DNA from: Topomyia yanbarensis
Taxonomy: Eukaryota > Arthropoda > Insecta > Diptera > Culicidae
Length of the DNA: 64,000 nucleotides
Reading direction: 5' to 3'
Assembly (NCBI RefSeq): GCF_030247195.1
Contig: NC_080670.1
Span: 95,701,416 to 95,765,415 of the forward strand
Made by a program: the position numbers and the translations under genes. The notes under the pieces are model-generated. The model was given only the letters and a program-made list of their open reading frames with translations. It had not been told where the DNA came from and made no database searches. This document shows positions 22,165-33,601 of the stretch, piece after piece (within the stretch, counting starts at the first letter, position 1; each line of letters opens with the position of its first letter).

Positions 22165-22331
22165 GGGGGTAGGCGTAGCGTAGTTAGTAAATCGATTGCC
22201 TTGTACGCGGCGCACCTGGGTTCGAGCCCCGATCGCGCACATAGGGTTAGAAATTTTCATAAGAGATTTTTCTAACCCGAAGAGGCGAATGACCTTAAGG
22301 TTAAAACCTCTATAATCGAAATAAAAAAAAT
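22165..22331 (+). mobile_element. tRNA-derived SINE (same family as 3392-3561)
   Basis: It begins GGGGGTAGGCGTAGCGTAGT (A-box region). It has the B box GGGTTCGAGCCCC, the body GGGTTAGAAATTTTCATAAG and TTTCTAACCCGAAGAGGCGA, and ends in an A-rich tail. Direct repeats are imperfect (TCGAATT / TCGATTT), suggesting an older insertion than the copy at 3.4 kb. Confidence 0.85.
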
Positions 22332-22370
22332 CGATTTTTATTGTGTATCCATCGGATCATGCGCACGCGC

Positions 22371-22684
22371 CTAGGGGCAGATCACTCTAAGAATGTATAA
22401 CAAATTTGCATCAAATTGAAAAAATGCGTTTAATTTCCATTTTTGCATCAGCTTTGCACTGCCCCGCAGAAAAGATTGTTTAATAAACGTCCTACGCTGA
22501 TTCACTTTATTCGACGTTTTGTTAAATGTAGGGCTAGTTTTTCTGTAGGGTTTTGACGTTTTACACGCAACGCAAACAACATTGCACGCAACGCAAAATA
22601 CATTATGAATTTCTATTTTGATGGAAATAAATGCATTTAATTTCGCTGATTTTTAAAAATGCATCACAAGTGATCTGCCCCTAG
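22371..22684. mobile_element. MITE, 314 bp, perfect 16-bp TIR, TSD GCACGCGC
   Basis: The tips CTAGGGGCAGATCACT are perfect inverted copies. Perfect 8-bp duplications GCACGCGC lie at 22363-22370 and 22685-22692. The 8-bp TSD suggests the hAT (or P) superfamily. Identical tips suggest a comparatively recent insertion. The interior is AT-rich and non-coding, with CGCAACGCAAA repeats. Confidence 0.92.
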
Positions 22685-22692
22685 GCACGCGC

Positions 22693-23570
22693 TTTGTTAC
22701 TTTGCGTAAAGATCTTATTTCTTATTGAAGATCGATTTATTTCATTACCTCTTGTTGCTTGTGGATCACTTCGTCCGCTTTCTCTCGGTTTATCGTTTTC
22801 ATTCATGCTATCCTCACTGTTAGTGTTCTATGGGCTTTCACGATTACCTGGTTTGAGTTGTTTGTGGGGCCTACGGGTCACGATTGCGTATCCGTGTTTT
22901 TTGTTATTTACTTTATTATCGGTGGTGCTAGCAGTTGATTGGGAAGTAGTAGGAGCATCACAATGATCGGACACGCTGTGCGTAGGTTCTGTTGTTGCAG
23001 TATTCGTTGGTGCCTGAGCTGCAACTCCAGTAATTTGTGATTTAGTTAATGTTGATGAAGGCCAGTGTGATGGGTATGCTTGCAGTTGATATTGCTTCGT
23101 TAGAGGTTTGTGTACATGGTTTCTCGTAGTGTGTCTTCTTGTGCAACAACGTAGGGCACGCAGGGGTCTGTCCTTCATACGTGCACAGCGTGATTTGAGA
23201 TTCGGTCACGCGTTTTGCTTTGAATTGAAAGTTTAGATATGACGGAATAGGTTCATCACTCGCATTTTCACGAAAGAAACACCGTTGGAAATATCTAGAA
23301 AAAATTTCTTCTGGTCTCAAACTTAAATCTTACGTATTCCGACTTGATGGTTGTAATAAATTTATTAATAGTACCCAGGTGTAGATCGCGCAGACGCACA
23401 TCAATCTTATCATTGTCAATATATACGGGTATCTTGGTCCTAACATTATCATGCTCAACGACGTATTGTATGTTGTCTTCCATAGCGTAGCTTTCCGTTA
23501 TGGCCAAAGTTTTAATCGTTATCAGTAACGAGAGTGTGGTGGGCTTGTATAACGACGACTTCCGTTAATC
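22693..23570 (-). pseudogene. LINE ORF1 remnant inside hAT element
   Basis: Second copy of the ORF1 seen at 18805-19745. The N-terminal IPVYIDNDKIDVRLRDLHLG and ASDEPIPSYLNFQFKAKRVT align with IPTYIDVDSIEKKIHDLAP and the PIPSYLTF segment there. The zinc-knuckle zone (TPACPTLLHKKTHYEKPC) has lost its second Cys. The tail KHGYAIVTRRPHKQL matches GFTIATRKHKQQ. At least two frameshifts. No RT follows on either copy. Confidence 0.65.
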
Positions 23571-23752
23571 TGAACTGCATTTGCAAATTTGCAAATTTTT
23601 CTGTTGAGTTTCAAGCATCTTAAAATGAATGATCGATATCGCACCGATGAAAGTAACGGTGCTTTATTGTTCACACTGGTTTGGGACAAATTTTATTATT
23701 CGATTGCTTTGCTTGTTTATAATACTGGCACGGTACATATAGACAGCGGATT

Positions 23753-24103
23753 TTAGGTAGAAACGCTCGTTTGATTCACTGCACTGTTAACAAGCAGAGC
23801 GACTGAATAGGTACCGGTATCGACCCTGTAGTAATCCCATGATCCCCAGCTCGAGAGAGCACTCAATGAAATTTTTCCACGATAGTTGATATTTTTCTTT
23901 TTATGGAATGGATTTCCAGTAAGACGAACATAAGTGAACACAAGTAGAAGCAGAAGCACCAAAACGCCGATGTGTCTTTTCAGAGGTACCAAAGGGAATT
24001 CTTCGGGTCCCCGATTGAAAGGTGATTTGAGCCGAGAAGAAGCGCTGATAACCATTGTTTCATCGATATTGACGAGGCACTCTTGAGAGATTAAAAAAAC
24101 CAT
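23753..24103 (-). CDS. Unidentified ORF with one membrane segment, inside hAT element
   Basis: I do not recognise this 116-codon frame. It has an N-terminal polar region (about 45 residues, including SSRLKSPFNRGPEEFPLVP), one strongly hydrophobic stretch flanked by basic residues (LKRHIGVLVLLLLLVFTYVR, about residues 41-60), then a polar part with NPFHKKKNINYRG and ALSSWGSWDYYRVDTG. This is the layout of a short type II membrane protein or its first exon. A possible splice donor (GGTACC) lies near the end of the motif. It lies within the hAT tips, so it could be a captured host exon or a chance frame. Codon use looks less AT-biased than the surroundings. Confidence that it is a real gene is low. 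Confidence 0.25.
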   Translation of the reverse strand: MVFLISQECLVNIDETMVISASSRLKSPFNRGPEEFPLVPLKRHIGVLVLLLLLVFTYVRLTGNPFHKKKNINYRGKISLSALSSWGSWDYYRVDTGTYSVALLVNSAVNQTSVST

Positions 24104-24364
24104 CGGAAGCTACAATGGGGAGATTCGACTGTATTAAATTTTGTTTGTCGCATTCCAATGGAGGATGAGTATACGTTGCAGTTATGATTGCGGTCGGTCG
24201 TAACTGAAAAGCGAAGACTGAATAAATAGAAATTTATTGGGCTTCCAGGAGAAAAACCAGGACAAATCAAGCATTTTCCTAGACATCCCAGGACACCAGG
24301 ACAGTCAACGCAAAACCAGGACATGTCCTGGGAAACCAGGACGTATAGTCACCCTAGGCTTCCA

Positions 24365-24683
24365 CATTAAAACTTTAGAAGGTTCCAAATTATATATGTT
24401 CATGAGAATATTTGAGTTATGAGAAATTTACCATGAATAACGTTCCACTATACTAGTTGAATATTCAAAAGATTTGATTTCATCTTTCGTACACGATTGA
24501 CCTTGAAATCAAATGTACCTTTTATATTTATAGATTCACGAAATATTCATCTTTAGTTTGAAAGCCATTTCAAATCAGTTGTACCAAACAAATGCATTAT
24601 ATATTCTTCTTGCGATTTATGAAATATAGAATAGTTATGCATGAATATTATTTTGTGAGGCGTACACAGTTCTTAAAAAATAT
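24365..24683. other. Unassigned spacer
   Basis: AT-rich; no gene or repeat recognised between the hAT element and the piggyBac-type element. Confidence 0.4.
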
Positions 24684-25188
24684 CCCTCTGCTGCCCAAAT
24701 TTTTATTTTGCTTAAAAAAGCCATCGTAGATCGGTTTTGTAATGAGGAAGCCGAACATATATTGCCAGCTCACGAAAGCTACTGATTTTCCATCAAACCC
24801 TTCAAAAATGTCGAACATGACCATTTTACGAGTCAAGATTTGATTGCTAATAACTTTTATTTCCACAACATAATTTCACAGCTACAGAGGAGTACTACAA
24901 GTTAGCACCTTAAAAATATTTTTTTAATTTCTCCAAAACTATAAAAAAGCATAAACATTTTTTTACCAAATTACATTGCCATTCACAAAATAATTTTTTT
25001 TTGTTTCCTCTAATTTTAAACTTTCAACGTTGTATGTATTCAACATAGTGATTTCAAAACGCAAGCAATGTATTTATATGATTAATGTGAATGTTGTGAA
25101 GAGGTTTTCATAATGGTAACACGTGTTTAAAATATACTATAGCGATTTTCCCGTATCCCACAAAGAAGCGGGGTTGGGCAGCAGAGGG
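24684..25188. mobile_element. piggyBac-type element, 505 bp
   Basis: The tips CCCTCTGCTGCCCAA are perfect 15-bp inverted copies. The right side is followed by TTAA (25189-25192). The left neighbour is ATAT, so one TTAA has mutated or the left tip was damaged. A short minus-strand frame (24648-24866) crosses the left tip and is not convincing as transposase. Non-autonomous remnant. Confidence 0.75.
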
Positions 25189-25192
25189 TTAA

Positions 25193-25509
25193 TGTTAATT
25201 ACATTATGCAGATAGAGATAAGAGAAACTCACACAGATATTTCTAGTCTTCAAATAATTTGTTATCTTCTTCCCATTATAATATGTTTCATGTTAGAAAT
25301 CTTGAGTTAAGTATGGTATACTAGAATTAATCGTCTCTGTGAAATGAGCTCTTTCACACCTGTTCAATTATGAGGGCCGCCTCAGTTTAATAGTGCCCAG
25401 GGGCGCCGAGCAGTTTTAAGACAGCTCAGCCCGATGTACGAAGGTTGCATGATCAATTCCCATCGCATGTGGACTTGAAAGAAGAAGACATCTACTGAAT
25501 GCTCCTGCA
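25193..25509. other. Unassigned DNA, possible decayed SINE
   Basis: Mostly AT-rich. The stretch 25380-25470 is relatively GC-rich, with a B-box-like GGTTGCATGATCAATTCCC; it may be a decayed tRNA-derived element, but the match is too weak to call. Confidence 0.3.
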
Positions 25510-25781
25510 ACTAACCTCAGAATCTGTACTTTTAATAAAATTTAGGTATATTACCTTCTTACAGAAACATTACTTATTATAAAATTAAACTTCATTAATT
25601 ATACAATTTCTCTCACGAAAAAAGCACTTCAAACAGAATTCAACGCGAAAATTTTCGATAACGCTAACTTTAAATGCAACGTAGTGCGTTGACGATGACG
25701 GTGATATTAAAGTGAAATTCAACGCCGGCGCTAAATTCATCGTTATCGGCGGTAAAGTTGAATTCAACGTTAACAACCCTG
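25510..25781 (-). repeat. Right part of CAGGGTTGTTAA-tip MITE
   Basis: It ends GTTAACAACCCTG, the reverse of the tip at 8984, and is filled with AACGCGAAAA, CGTTATCG and TTCAACG motifs like that element. The left tip is not found, so it is probably truncated. Confidence 0.5.
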
Positions 25782-26864
25782 TTCCTAGCCTAACCAAATA
25801 GACCTCTTGCATTGATTACATTATTTGATAGGCAAACATTTCCCGTATGCATCCCATGCTCAGGTTCTATTTTTAATTCTGTTTTCTTCACCCACGCATG
25901 GCTGAGGGCTAGCGCATGGTTTGTTTTTTTATACTTTTATTTGAGTCGTTGCACATTGCAACGTTTGACTAGTCGCGCTGTAACAATCGGTTCCAGAAGC
26001 CCCGGCGGAAGTATCTAAATTCAGAGAAACAGTCACATCGGTTTCTCGGAGATGGCTAGGTAGGTGTAGATGGTTATTAAATTTTATCCCGAACCGACTT
26101 CCGGTTCCGGAGTTACGGGTTGTGGCGTGCGATCACATAGCAAATTGTGATTCAAACCGATACTCCGATGAAAGCAAAAAAGGTAAAAATTTCGCTAAAT
26201 TGTCTCTCAAACAACTTAAATTTGCTGTTCTAGGTCACCGACATGTCTATAAAATTTCGCACGGATCGCTTATATAGTTCAGGAAATATAGACTGAACCG
26301 TCCGGTCACCTGAAATTCCCATATAAGCAGGAACTCAAAAATTTTTCAAACCACATGCAATTTCAGAAATCGAATTCGTATTTTTGATGCCAAACATCTT
26401 TAAAATGCATGAAACGTCACTCTGAACATCGTCAATTTAATCCCGGCCAAGAGGGCCGTCTGTCATACTTAATCCTGGCCCGGAAGGCATACTTGATACC
26501 ATTAGACTTAGTACGTCGAGTTCGGCAACTGTGTGTGTGTATGTATGTATGTATGTGACCAAAAATATGCACATCGGTTACTCGGAGATGGCTGAACCGA
26601 TTTCATCAAACTTTGCCTCAAATGAAAGGTACAACGTTCCCATAGGTTGCTATTGAATTTCATCAAATTCCGAGTTCCGGTTCCGGAGTTACGGGTTTAA
26701 GAGTACGGACACATAGCAAATTCACATTTTTACCTTTCTCCTATAGAAAGGTTATGCAATCATTCTGAACATCGCCAACTTTATTCCGGCCCGGAGGGCC
26801 GGCTGTCTTACACCATTCGACTCAATACGTCGAATTCGGCAAATGTCTGTGTGTGCGTATGTAT

Positions 26865-27006
26865 GTGTGTATGTATGTATGTATGTATGTATGTATGTAT
26901 GTATGTATGTATGTATGTATGTATGTATGTATGTATGTATGTATGTATGTATGTATGTATGTATGTATGTATGTATGTATGTATGTATGTATGTATGTAT
27001 GTATGT
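26865..27006 (+). repeat. (GTAT)n microsatellite inside MR1
   Basis: About 35 uninterrupted tetranucleotide units sit at the usual microsatellite position of MR1. This explains the long Tyr-Val-Cys-Met and Ile-His-Thr-Tyr frames on both strands, which are not genes. Confidence 0.97.
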
Positions 27007-29189
27007 GACCAAAAATATGCACATCGCTTACTCGGAGATGGCTGAACTAATTTCATCAAAATTAGTCTCAAATGAAAGGTACAACGTTCCCATAGGCTGC
27101 TATTGAATTTCTTTAAATTCCGAGTTCCAGTTACGGGTTTAAGAGTACCGACACACAGAAAATTCACATTTTTGCCTTTCTCCTATAGAAAGTTTATGCA
27201 ATCACTCTGAACATCGCCAAATTAATCCCAATGTATGTGCGTATGTATGTTTTTGCCTTTCTCATATAGAAAGGTTATGCAATTACTCCAAAAATCGACT
27301 TTCTAACCGAGACCCGGAGGGCCGAGTGTCATACACCATTCGACTCAGTTCGTCGAGATCGGAAAATATCTGTGTGTAGGTATGTGTGTATGTATGTGTG
27401 TGTGTATGTGCAGACGTGTTAAAAAAAATGTCCACATCGGTTTCTCAGAGATGGCTGAACCGATTTTCACAAACATAGTCGCAAATGAAAGGTTCAACGT
27501 TTGGCAGCAATTGAATTTTATTTTGATCCGACATTTGGTTCCAGAGATACGAGTTGAAGAGTACGGTTACATAGAAAATCTTGTTATAATTTGTCCACAT
27601 CAGCTTCTCAGCATTTTCCGAACCGATTATCACAATCTTAGTCTTAAATGGAAGGTACGTTTTCATCGGGTGCTATTGAATTTTGTGTGGGTTTGACTTC
27701 TAGTTCCGGAATTACAGGATGAAGACTTCGGTCACGCAGAAAATCCTGATTTCAACGGATACTGCGATGAATGTATAAAGGTGAATATTTTTCAAAAATG
27801 CGACCACAACTGATTGGATTTATAGATCTACGTCACTAACAGTCGTTCAAAATCTCTTTGGCCACATTGGCCACCATCGCCGGATCCGGCGGCCCAGGCG
27901 GAAGTATCCAAACTTAGAATAACAATTACATCGGTTTCTCGGAGATGGCTCGACCGTTTGGACCAAACTTAAATGAAAGCTTTTACTACCCCGTAAACTG
28001 CTATTAAATTTAATTCTGATCCGACTTACGGTTCCGGTGTTGCGGGTTATGGCATGCGGTCACATTGAAAATTCCGATTCAAAATAATACCTCGATGAAG
28101 GCAAAAGGTAAATATTTCGCTAAAATGAATATATCTATGTGTCAAACAACTTGCATTAGCAGTTCTAGCTCACTGACAGGCAACCGAAGTCTCGTCGACC
28201 GCATTGACAATCATAGACAGTTCCGGAAGAGCCCCGGAAGGATCGCAACCTATAAAAATTGACAAACTCACATCAGTTTATTGGGGATGGTTGGGACGAT
28301 CTTCACAAACTTAGTCTCAAATGAAAGGTATATAATTGCCATCGCAGCCCAACTTAAAGATAACAAACGTATTATCCTCAGGATGCAGTGGTAGAAAAAA
28401 GCTGTTCAAAGGTTGTTTTAACAGAATATAAAATTTCTTTCGAACATTAACAAGTCTTAATTTTGCATTTGGATTACTACTTGTAATGAACCTAAGCTGT
28501 TCATCTGTCTTTTACAAGTGATAAGCAAATTCGCCAACTCTCTTCGACTTATATCCATATTTACTAGTTTTATTTAAAACGAATAAAATCAGAAAACATT
28601 TTTTGACAGTCGTTCCACTTATGCAAAGCTTGCTGTGATGAGAGAATGACATTTGAAAGTGGCTGTTTTCATAATATAACGATATGTGTGTAAATGCGTT
28701 GAACCTGCAAAACTACAAACTTTAAATCTAAATTGCAAATTTTAAAAAAATATCGTATTCGCCAATTTTTGCTCAAATATACTAAAAAGTTCTTTCATGT
28801 GGTTGAAACAGTATTCAATTTTGGGTGCCCGCATCAGCTATAATGAGCCTTGAAATAGGCTACTTTTTAACAAAAAGTGTCCATAACTTTTTAACGAAAA
28901 AAGTTAGACCTTGGGTGTTGGAGAAAAATACTCGGCTTGAAATTTTCAATAAGCTGTTCAAAGGTTGTGTTAACAAAAAGTAAAAGATACGAAAGTTATA
29001 CTAAAAAAACGTTTTTTTTCAGGAACACCCTAATCTTTTTCTTTAATTTCTTGTATAACAAAAACTAAAAGAGATAGAGCTTTAATATATTCAACAAATT
29101 TATTCAAAATAAGTTACTTTACAACTTTGAGGAAGACTGTGGAGCTCTATCTTTCATCAGTAAAAAGTTTATTTTCGTATTTTAAATAA

Positions 29190-29332
29190 ATTAGAACCAC
29201 CCTAATAACTATTCCAATAAAAGAAGCATCTTCTGATGTACACAAATTCATCCTAAGACATGATACGGTTAAATTATACAGGTTTGTCAGAAAGTAAAAA
29301 TTCCTCCTAAATTAGCGATCTGGACCACTGTG
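29190..29332. mobile_element. Transib-like terminus (right end only)
   Basis: It ends GGACCACTGTG at 29322-29332. Reversed, this is heptamer CACAGTG, then a 23-bp spacer beginning GTCC and containing AATTTAGGAGG, then an AT-rich block. The inner element at 36125 has the same arrangement (GTCC...AATTTAGGAAG). The CCACCCTAATA motif near 29196 is also shared with that element. No matching left tip with CACTG duplication is found, so it is a truncated relative. Confidence 0.6.
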
Positions 29333-29689
29333 CACTGTAATAGACTAGATCACTAATGACACCCCAAAGTCGCTTTGACATTGGCCACACACCTCGAAAA
29401 AATCGTGTAAATTTACGTTCCTGACCCTGACATATACGAGCATCAAAAATGACTTACTTTTAAGTTTGATTTTAATTTTACATGACGTTGAATTTCGTAA
29501 ATCATGTAATAGTACTTCACCTATAGCGTTTGTTCTGAAAGGCAGTAAGAGTAATTTTATGTCATTGCGCATGTAATGTATATATTTCATGTAAAATTAA
29601 ACGGAGCACGGTTATATTTCTTCAGTTCGTGAATTACGATTTGTTAAATTCTGTAACGCTTGCAATTACGTCAACGATAAAATTCATGC
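29333..29689. other. Unassigned DNA
   Basis: No gene or clear repeat recognised between the Transib-like terminus and the next MR1 tail. Confidence 0.35.
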
Positions 29690-30374
29690 GACGGTTCCTG
29701 AGTTCACAGAAGTGAATAGGAAAATTTAAAAATCGAATTTATATTTTTAATGCCAAATGTCTTTAAAATGCATAAAACGTCGAAATTTGATGAAATCTCG
29801 AAAAAATTGACAAAGATTGACTTTTTTGTATTTTGGAATTTTTTTGCCTTTCTCATATTGAAAGGTTATGCAATCACTCTGAAACCCGTGAACCTAATTT
29901 TCTTTCGACTGACATAGTATTTATGGATTTTACAAGAGCGTAGCTAGGGAAGTAAGGAGGGCATCAGGTCCGTGGCTGGCGAGCGTGTGTAGGTGTAAAG
30001 TGTATTAGGAATGTAATAGACATTTCCACAATTATAAGATTTTATGGTCACCGCAACATATTTATTTCATGAACTTGTTGACTTTTCTCGGTGAAAATGA
30101 AAACAGCAAACTTTACCATTATTACATGTAACGTTTCGGCTTACCATCGTCGGACGCATAGTCTTATCTAACACATCCTCCATTCACTCGAACTCTCGTT
30201 CACTCTTCACCGCTAGGCGGGCGATCACTCCTCGACTGTCTGCGTTCCTCGCTATTCCAACCCTCAAATTATATTGAACATAATCAGTCATGGAGTCATA
30301 GTTTGAAGAAAGGAGAAAGGCACAATTACACTGCTAGGTGGATTAAAACAGGTTTTTAATAGTAAGGTTAAAAA

Positions 30375-31470
30375 AGCTTCCAAAGCCTGGCCTGTAGTGT
30401 ATTGGCACTGCGTGGGACTCACGACTCACGTCCATGCCAAACCACTATAAACATTCCTTAGTTTTTACGCCCTTATTCCCCACGAAACTACGTCATCGTT
30501 TTACTTCGTGGGAGAGAGTTCGTTGTGCTTCCGTCGCACCTCTTTCTTCTACTCTATCTCAGAGCCTCGCTTAGTTCATGGAGTGGCTCGACCTATGAGC
30601 TTTAATTTAACTCTCGACTGTTCTCTTGCTTGTTGTCTGCATCTATCTACGTCGCCGTTTAGCTCTCGTCCCCGTGAGCGGTTTAGGTGCTGATTCATTG
30701 AGCCATTTAACTCGTGTTTCCGTGAGTCATTCAGCTCCGGCGTATTCGCGATCTACTTGGATAGTCCCCAACGATGAACTTACACTTCTCCGACCGATAG
30801 TTCCCCGACGGAGTAATTTCCCCCGACACCGATACCCGCTTCCTTGAACCATTTAGCTCCCAGCTTTATCGAGATGAACTCGGATATTATCCTACTCCGA
30901 CTGAGAGTTCCCCGGCAACGGAATTTCTCTCTGTACCGGTGTTTGTCTCGTGAGCCAATTAGCTCCCCTTTTCGTCTCGATTCTGTCGGGTAGTCCACGG
31001 CGGCGAATCTACCCTAGCGTGAATACCCCGGCGGTAGATTGCTCCCGACCCGATGTACCTTTCTGTGAGCCATTTAGCTCCCCGCTTCGTCGACTCGGTC
31101 TAGTCCTCGGCGGTGGAGCTAACCTACTCAACGGGCCAGCCAGTAAGTGCTGAGGTCCATCCAGCGATTCCGGGTGGAGCGTAGCTTCCGGTTCACTGGC
31201 GCCCAACGACCCACTGCTAGCTATTCGACACGGTCTACTCGGTCTAATCCCCGACGGTGGATCAAGCCTACTCACGAGCTACCCGGTAGGGTGTCGAGGT
31301 CAGTCCGGCGATTCCGGTGAAGTCTGACGTCCGGTTCACTGGCGCCCCGATGACCCTAACCTAGTGCGTACTACTCAACTGGTCCCCGGCGATGGACCTA
31401 GTCTACACCGTCGGAGAGTTCCCCGGTGGCGGAATTTCTCCCGAAACCCGATTTGTGGTTTCCCGCCGGG
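30375..31470 (-). other. R1-A 3' UTR, GC-rich with internal repeats
   Basis: There is no ORF consistent with a protein. GAGCCATTTAGCTC-like phrases recur near 30699, 30847, 30952 and 31066, each followed by a CGTCGACTCGGTCTAGTCC-like phrase. The same phrases appear at 17340-17480, placing R1-A and R1-B in one subfamily. The short forward frames here are shadows. Confidence 0.65.
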
Positions 31471-33241
31471 TTCTAGCTAGTGGTGCTACTTTGTTGGTCC
31501 CTTCGCCACATTCTCTGCAACTCGGAAGGTATACTCGTAACAACTCTGTTGACAGCGTGCCTGATACGCTCGTCGCGGCACATCTCTTCGACGATATTGT
31601 CCACTGTCACACCAGGCATACCCCTTCGAACTTCCTCGAATCTAGGGCATTCGAATACTACATGTTCCGGCGTCTCTTGCACGTTCACACACTCCGGGCA
31701 AATGGGTGACGAAGCGTGTCCAAACCGATGCAGGTACTTCCGGAAGTGTCCGTGCCCTGACAAAAACGATGTTTATTGTCGCTGCCGTCAACATCTCCAC
31801 CTCCTCAAGGGTCTCGCCGGCTATCGTCAGGACAACATCATCTGCAAAACCAAAGATCTCAACTCCTCTGGGCAGTTCCAGTGTTAACATTCGTTTGTAC
31901 ATTATATTCCAGAGCGTTGGGCCGAGTATGGAGCCCTGAGGTACTCCCGTCGTGACCCTAATCGACCTCTTCCCGATGTTCGTTTCGTAGACCAGTACTC
32001 GATTGTGGAAGTAACTTTCCAGAATCTTGCACAGATAGTCCGGAACCCGCATTCTATGCAGCGCTACGGCGATGCCCCCCCCCAGCTAGCACTGTTGAAC
32101 GCATTCTTCACGTCGATCGTGACCACGGCGCAGTAGCGGTTTCCCTTCTCTTTTGCTTCGACACTTTCTCTGCGTTCTCGATGACTGTGCGGATGGCGTC
32201 CACCGTCGATATCCCTTTCCGGAACCCGAACTGCCTCTGCGATAGTCCGTTCTCACTTTCAGCGTAGGTCGTCAGCCTGTTGAGGATGACCCTTTCCAGA
32301 AGATTACCAAGAGTATCCAGCAGGCATATAGGCCGATACGATGCTGGATCTCCTGGTGGATTCCCTGGTTTTGGCAGCAACACCAGCTTCTGGATCTTCC
32401 ATCTATCCGGGAAGTAGCCTTCATCCAGGAATTTCTGTAAGACTATCCTGAACATGTCCGGAAACGCCAGGATCGCAGTCTTCAGTGCCACGTTGGGAAT
32501 ACCATCCGGTCCGGGAGCTTTCTTCGCTTTCAGCCCTTTTGCCACAATAAGGAGCTCGTCGTTGGAAACTTGATTGTCACCAGCATTTCCACCGTCTGCA
32601 TCAACGTACGGTGTAGGCGGCCATACGGTTGGGTCATGCTTCGGGAAAAGACCCTCCACGATAATTTTTAGTTTGTCAGCGCACATTTCGGCTGGCGTCA
32701 TTGGACCCTTGATCCTGGCCATAACGACACGATATGCATTGCCCGTCTACTTCTCTGCACAGCTCCTTGTAGCAGGTGGACTTGCTTAGCACTATCTCGC
32801 GTTTAAAATCAGCCCTGGCCGCCCAGAATGTTACTTTACACTCTTCTCTGACCGCCTCTGATCTTGCTCTTTGAACGCGTCTTCTGGCTTTTAGACAGGC
32901 AGCCCGGAGGATGCTAAGCCTTTCGTTCCACCAGTACGCCGGACGCCGGTAGTTCGTCGGCTCCATTTTCCTCGGCATTGTTACATCGCATGCCCTCGCT
33001 ACTGTTTCCGACAGCTCATCGGCGCTCGGAATTGGAGTGACGCTGTCAGCACGAAGTGCTTCTACAAAAAGGTCCTTGTCGAAGTCCTTTATTTTCCACT
33101 TCCGCTCGCCAGTCGTCATTCTCCGCGTTGCGGTATAATTCCGCCGACCAATGGTGTAGTGGATAGCCTGGTGGTCGCAATGTAAACTGCTCACTAACTC
33201 GCTAATTCATGTTATCCATCAGCGACGCGCTGCAGAATGTT

Positions 33242-33392
<151 letters not shown>

Positions 33393-33601
33393 TTATTTTT
33401 CATCTGACCTACATGGTGTACATGAAATATAGAATGAGGAAAAGCCCATTTGGAGTCCATCAAACAACCTCCAAATGCGCGTAAAAACCTCATTATCTTT
33501 TCACATATGCATATTAAACAATATTACACATTACATTACATTACATTACAATTTGTTGAACTTAATAATACATCTAACAAATCTAAATCACATCTTATGC
33601 A

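Larger units (their letters stand above)
22006..24356. mobile_element. hAT-type element, 2351 bp, TSD GGCTTCCA, with nested inserts
   Basis: The tips TAGGGTGACCATA and (reversed) TAGGGTGACTATA differ at one base. Perfect 8-bp duplications GGCTTCCA flank it at 21998-22005 and 24357-24364. Subterminal CCAGGACA/TGTCCTGG motifs repeat many times in the right 120 bp and also occur at the left. This organisation resembles Tip100-like hAT elements. No transposase is recognisable, so it is non-autonomous. It contains a SINE (22165-22331), an 8-bp-TSD MITE (22371-22684), a LINE ORF1 remnant and a 116-codon ORF. Confidence 0.9.
25985..30355 (+). repeat. MR1 repeat cluster, head-left orientation
   Basis: Several complete and partial MR1 units lie in the same orientation. 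Heads (GCCTTTCTCCTATAGAAAGG) are near 26732, 27174, 27256 and 29846; tails with ATGCCAAACATCTTTAAAA near 26388 and 29750. The cluster closes at about 30310-30355 with GAGAAAGGCACAATTACACT and GGTGGATTAAAACAG, the same terminus found reversed at 10519. Units carry the GGTTCCGGAGTTACGGGTT and GAGATGGCTGAACCGATTT blocks. The interval 28360-29190 lacks MR1 landmarks and may be another AT-rich element. Confidence 0.75.

Noticed and set aside
22165..22240. tRNA gene
   Set aside because: The A and B boxes belong to a SINE head: the SINE body and A-rich tail follow and the same unit is dispersed with target duplications.
24648..24866. piggyBac transposase fragment
   Set aside because: The frame crosses the left tip of the element and shows none of the expected catalytic surroundings.
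25380..25480. Another tRNA-derived SINE
   Set aside because: The B-box-like match is weak and no body, tail or duplication is recognised.
26752..27167. Several 60-120 codon frames of Tyr-Ile-His-Thr or Met-Tyr-Val-Cys repeats
   Set aside because: Translations of the (GTAT)n microsatellite in MR1 on both strands.
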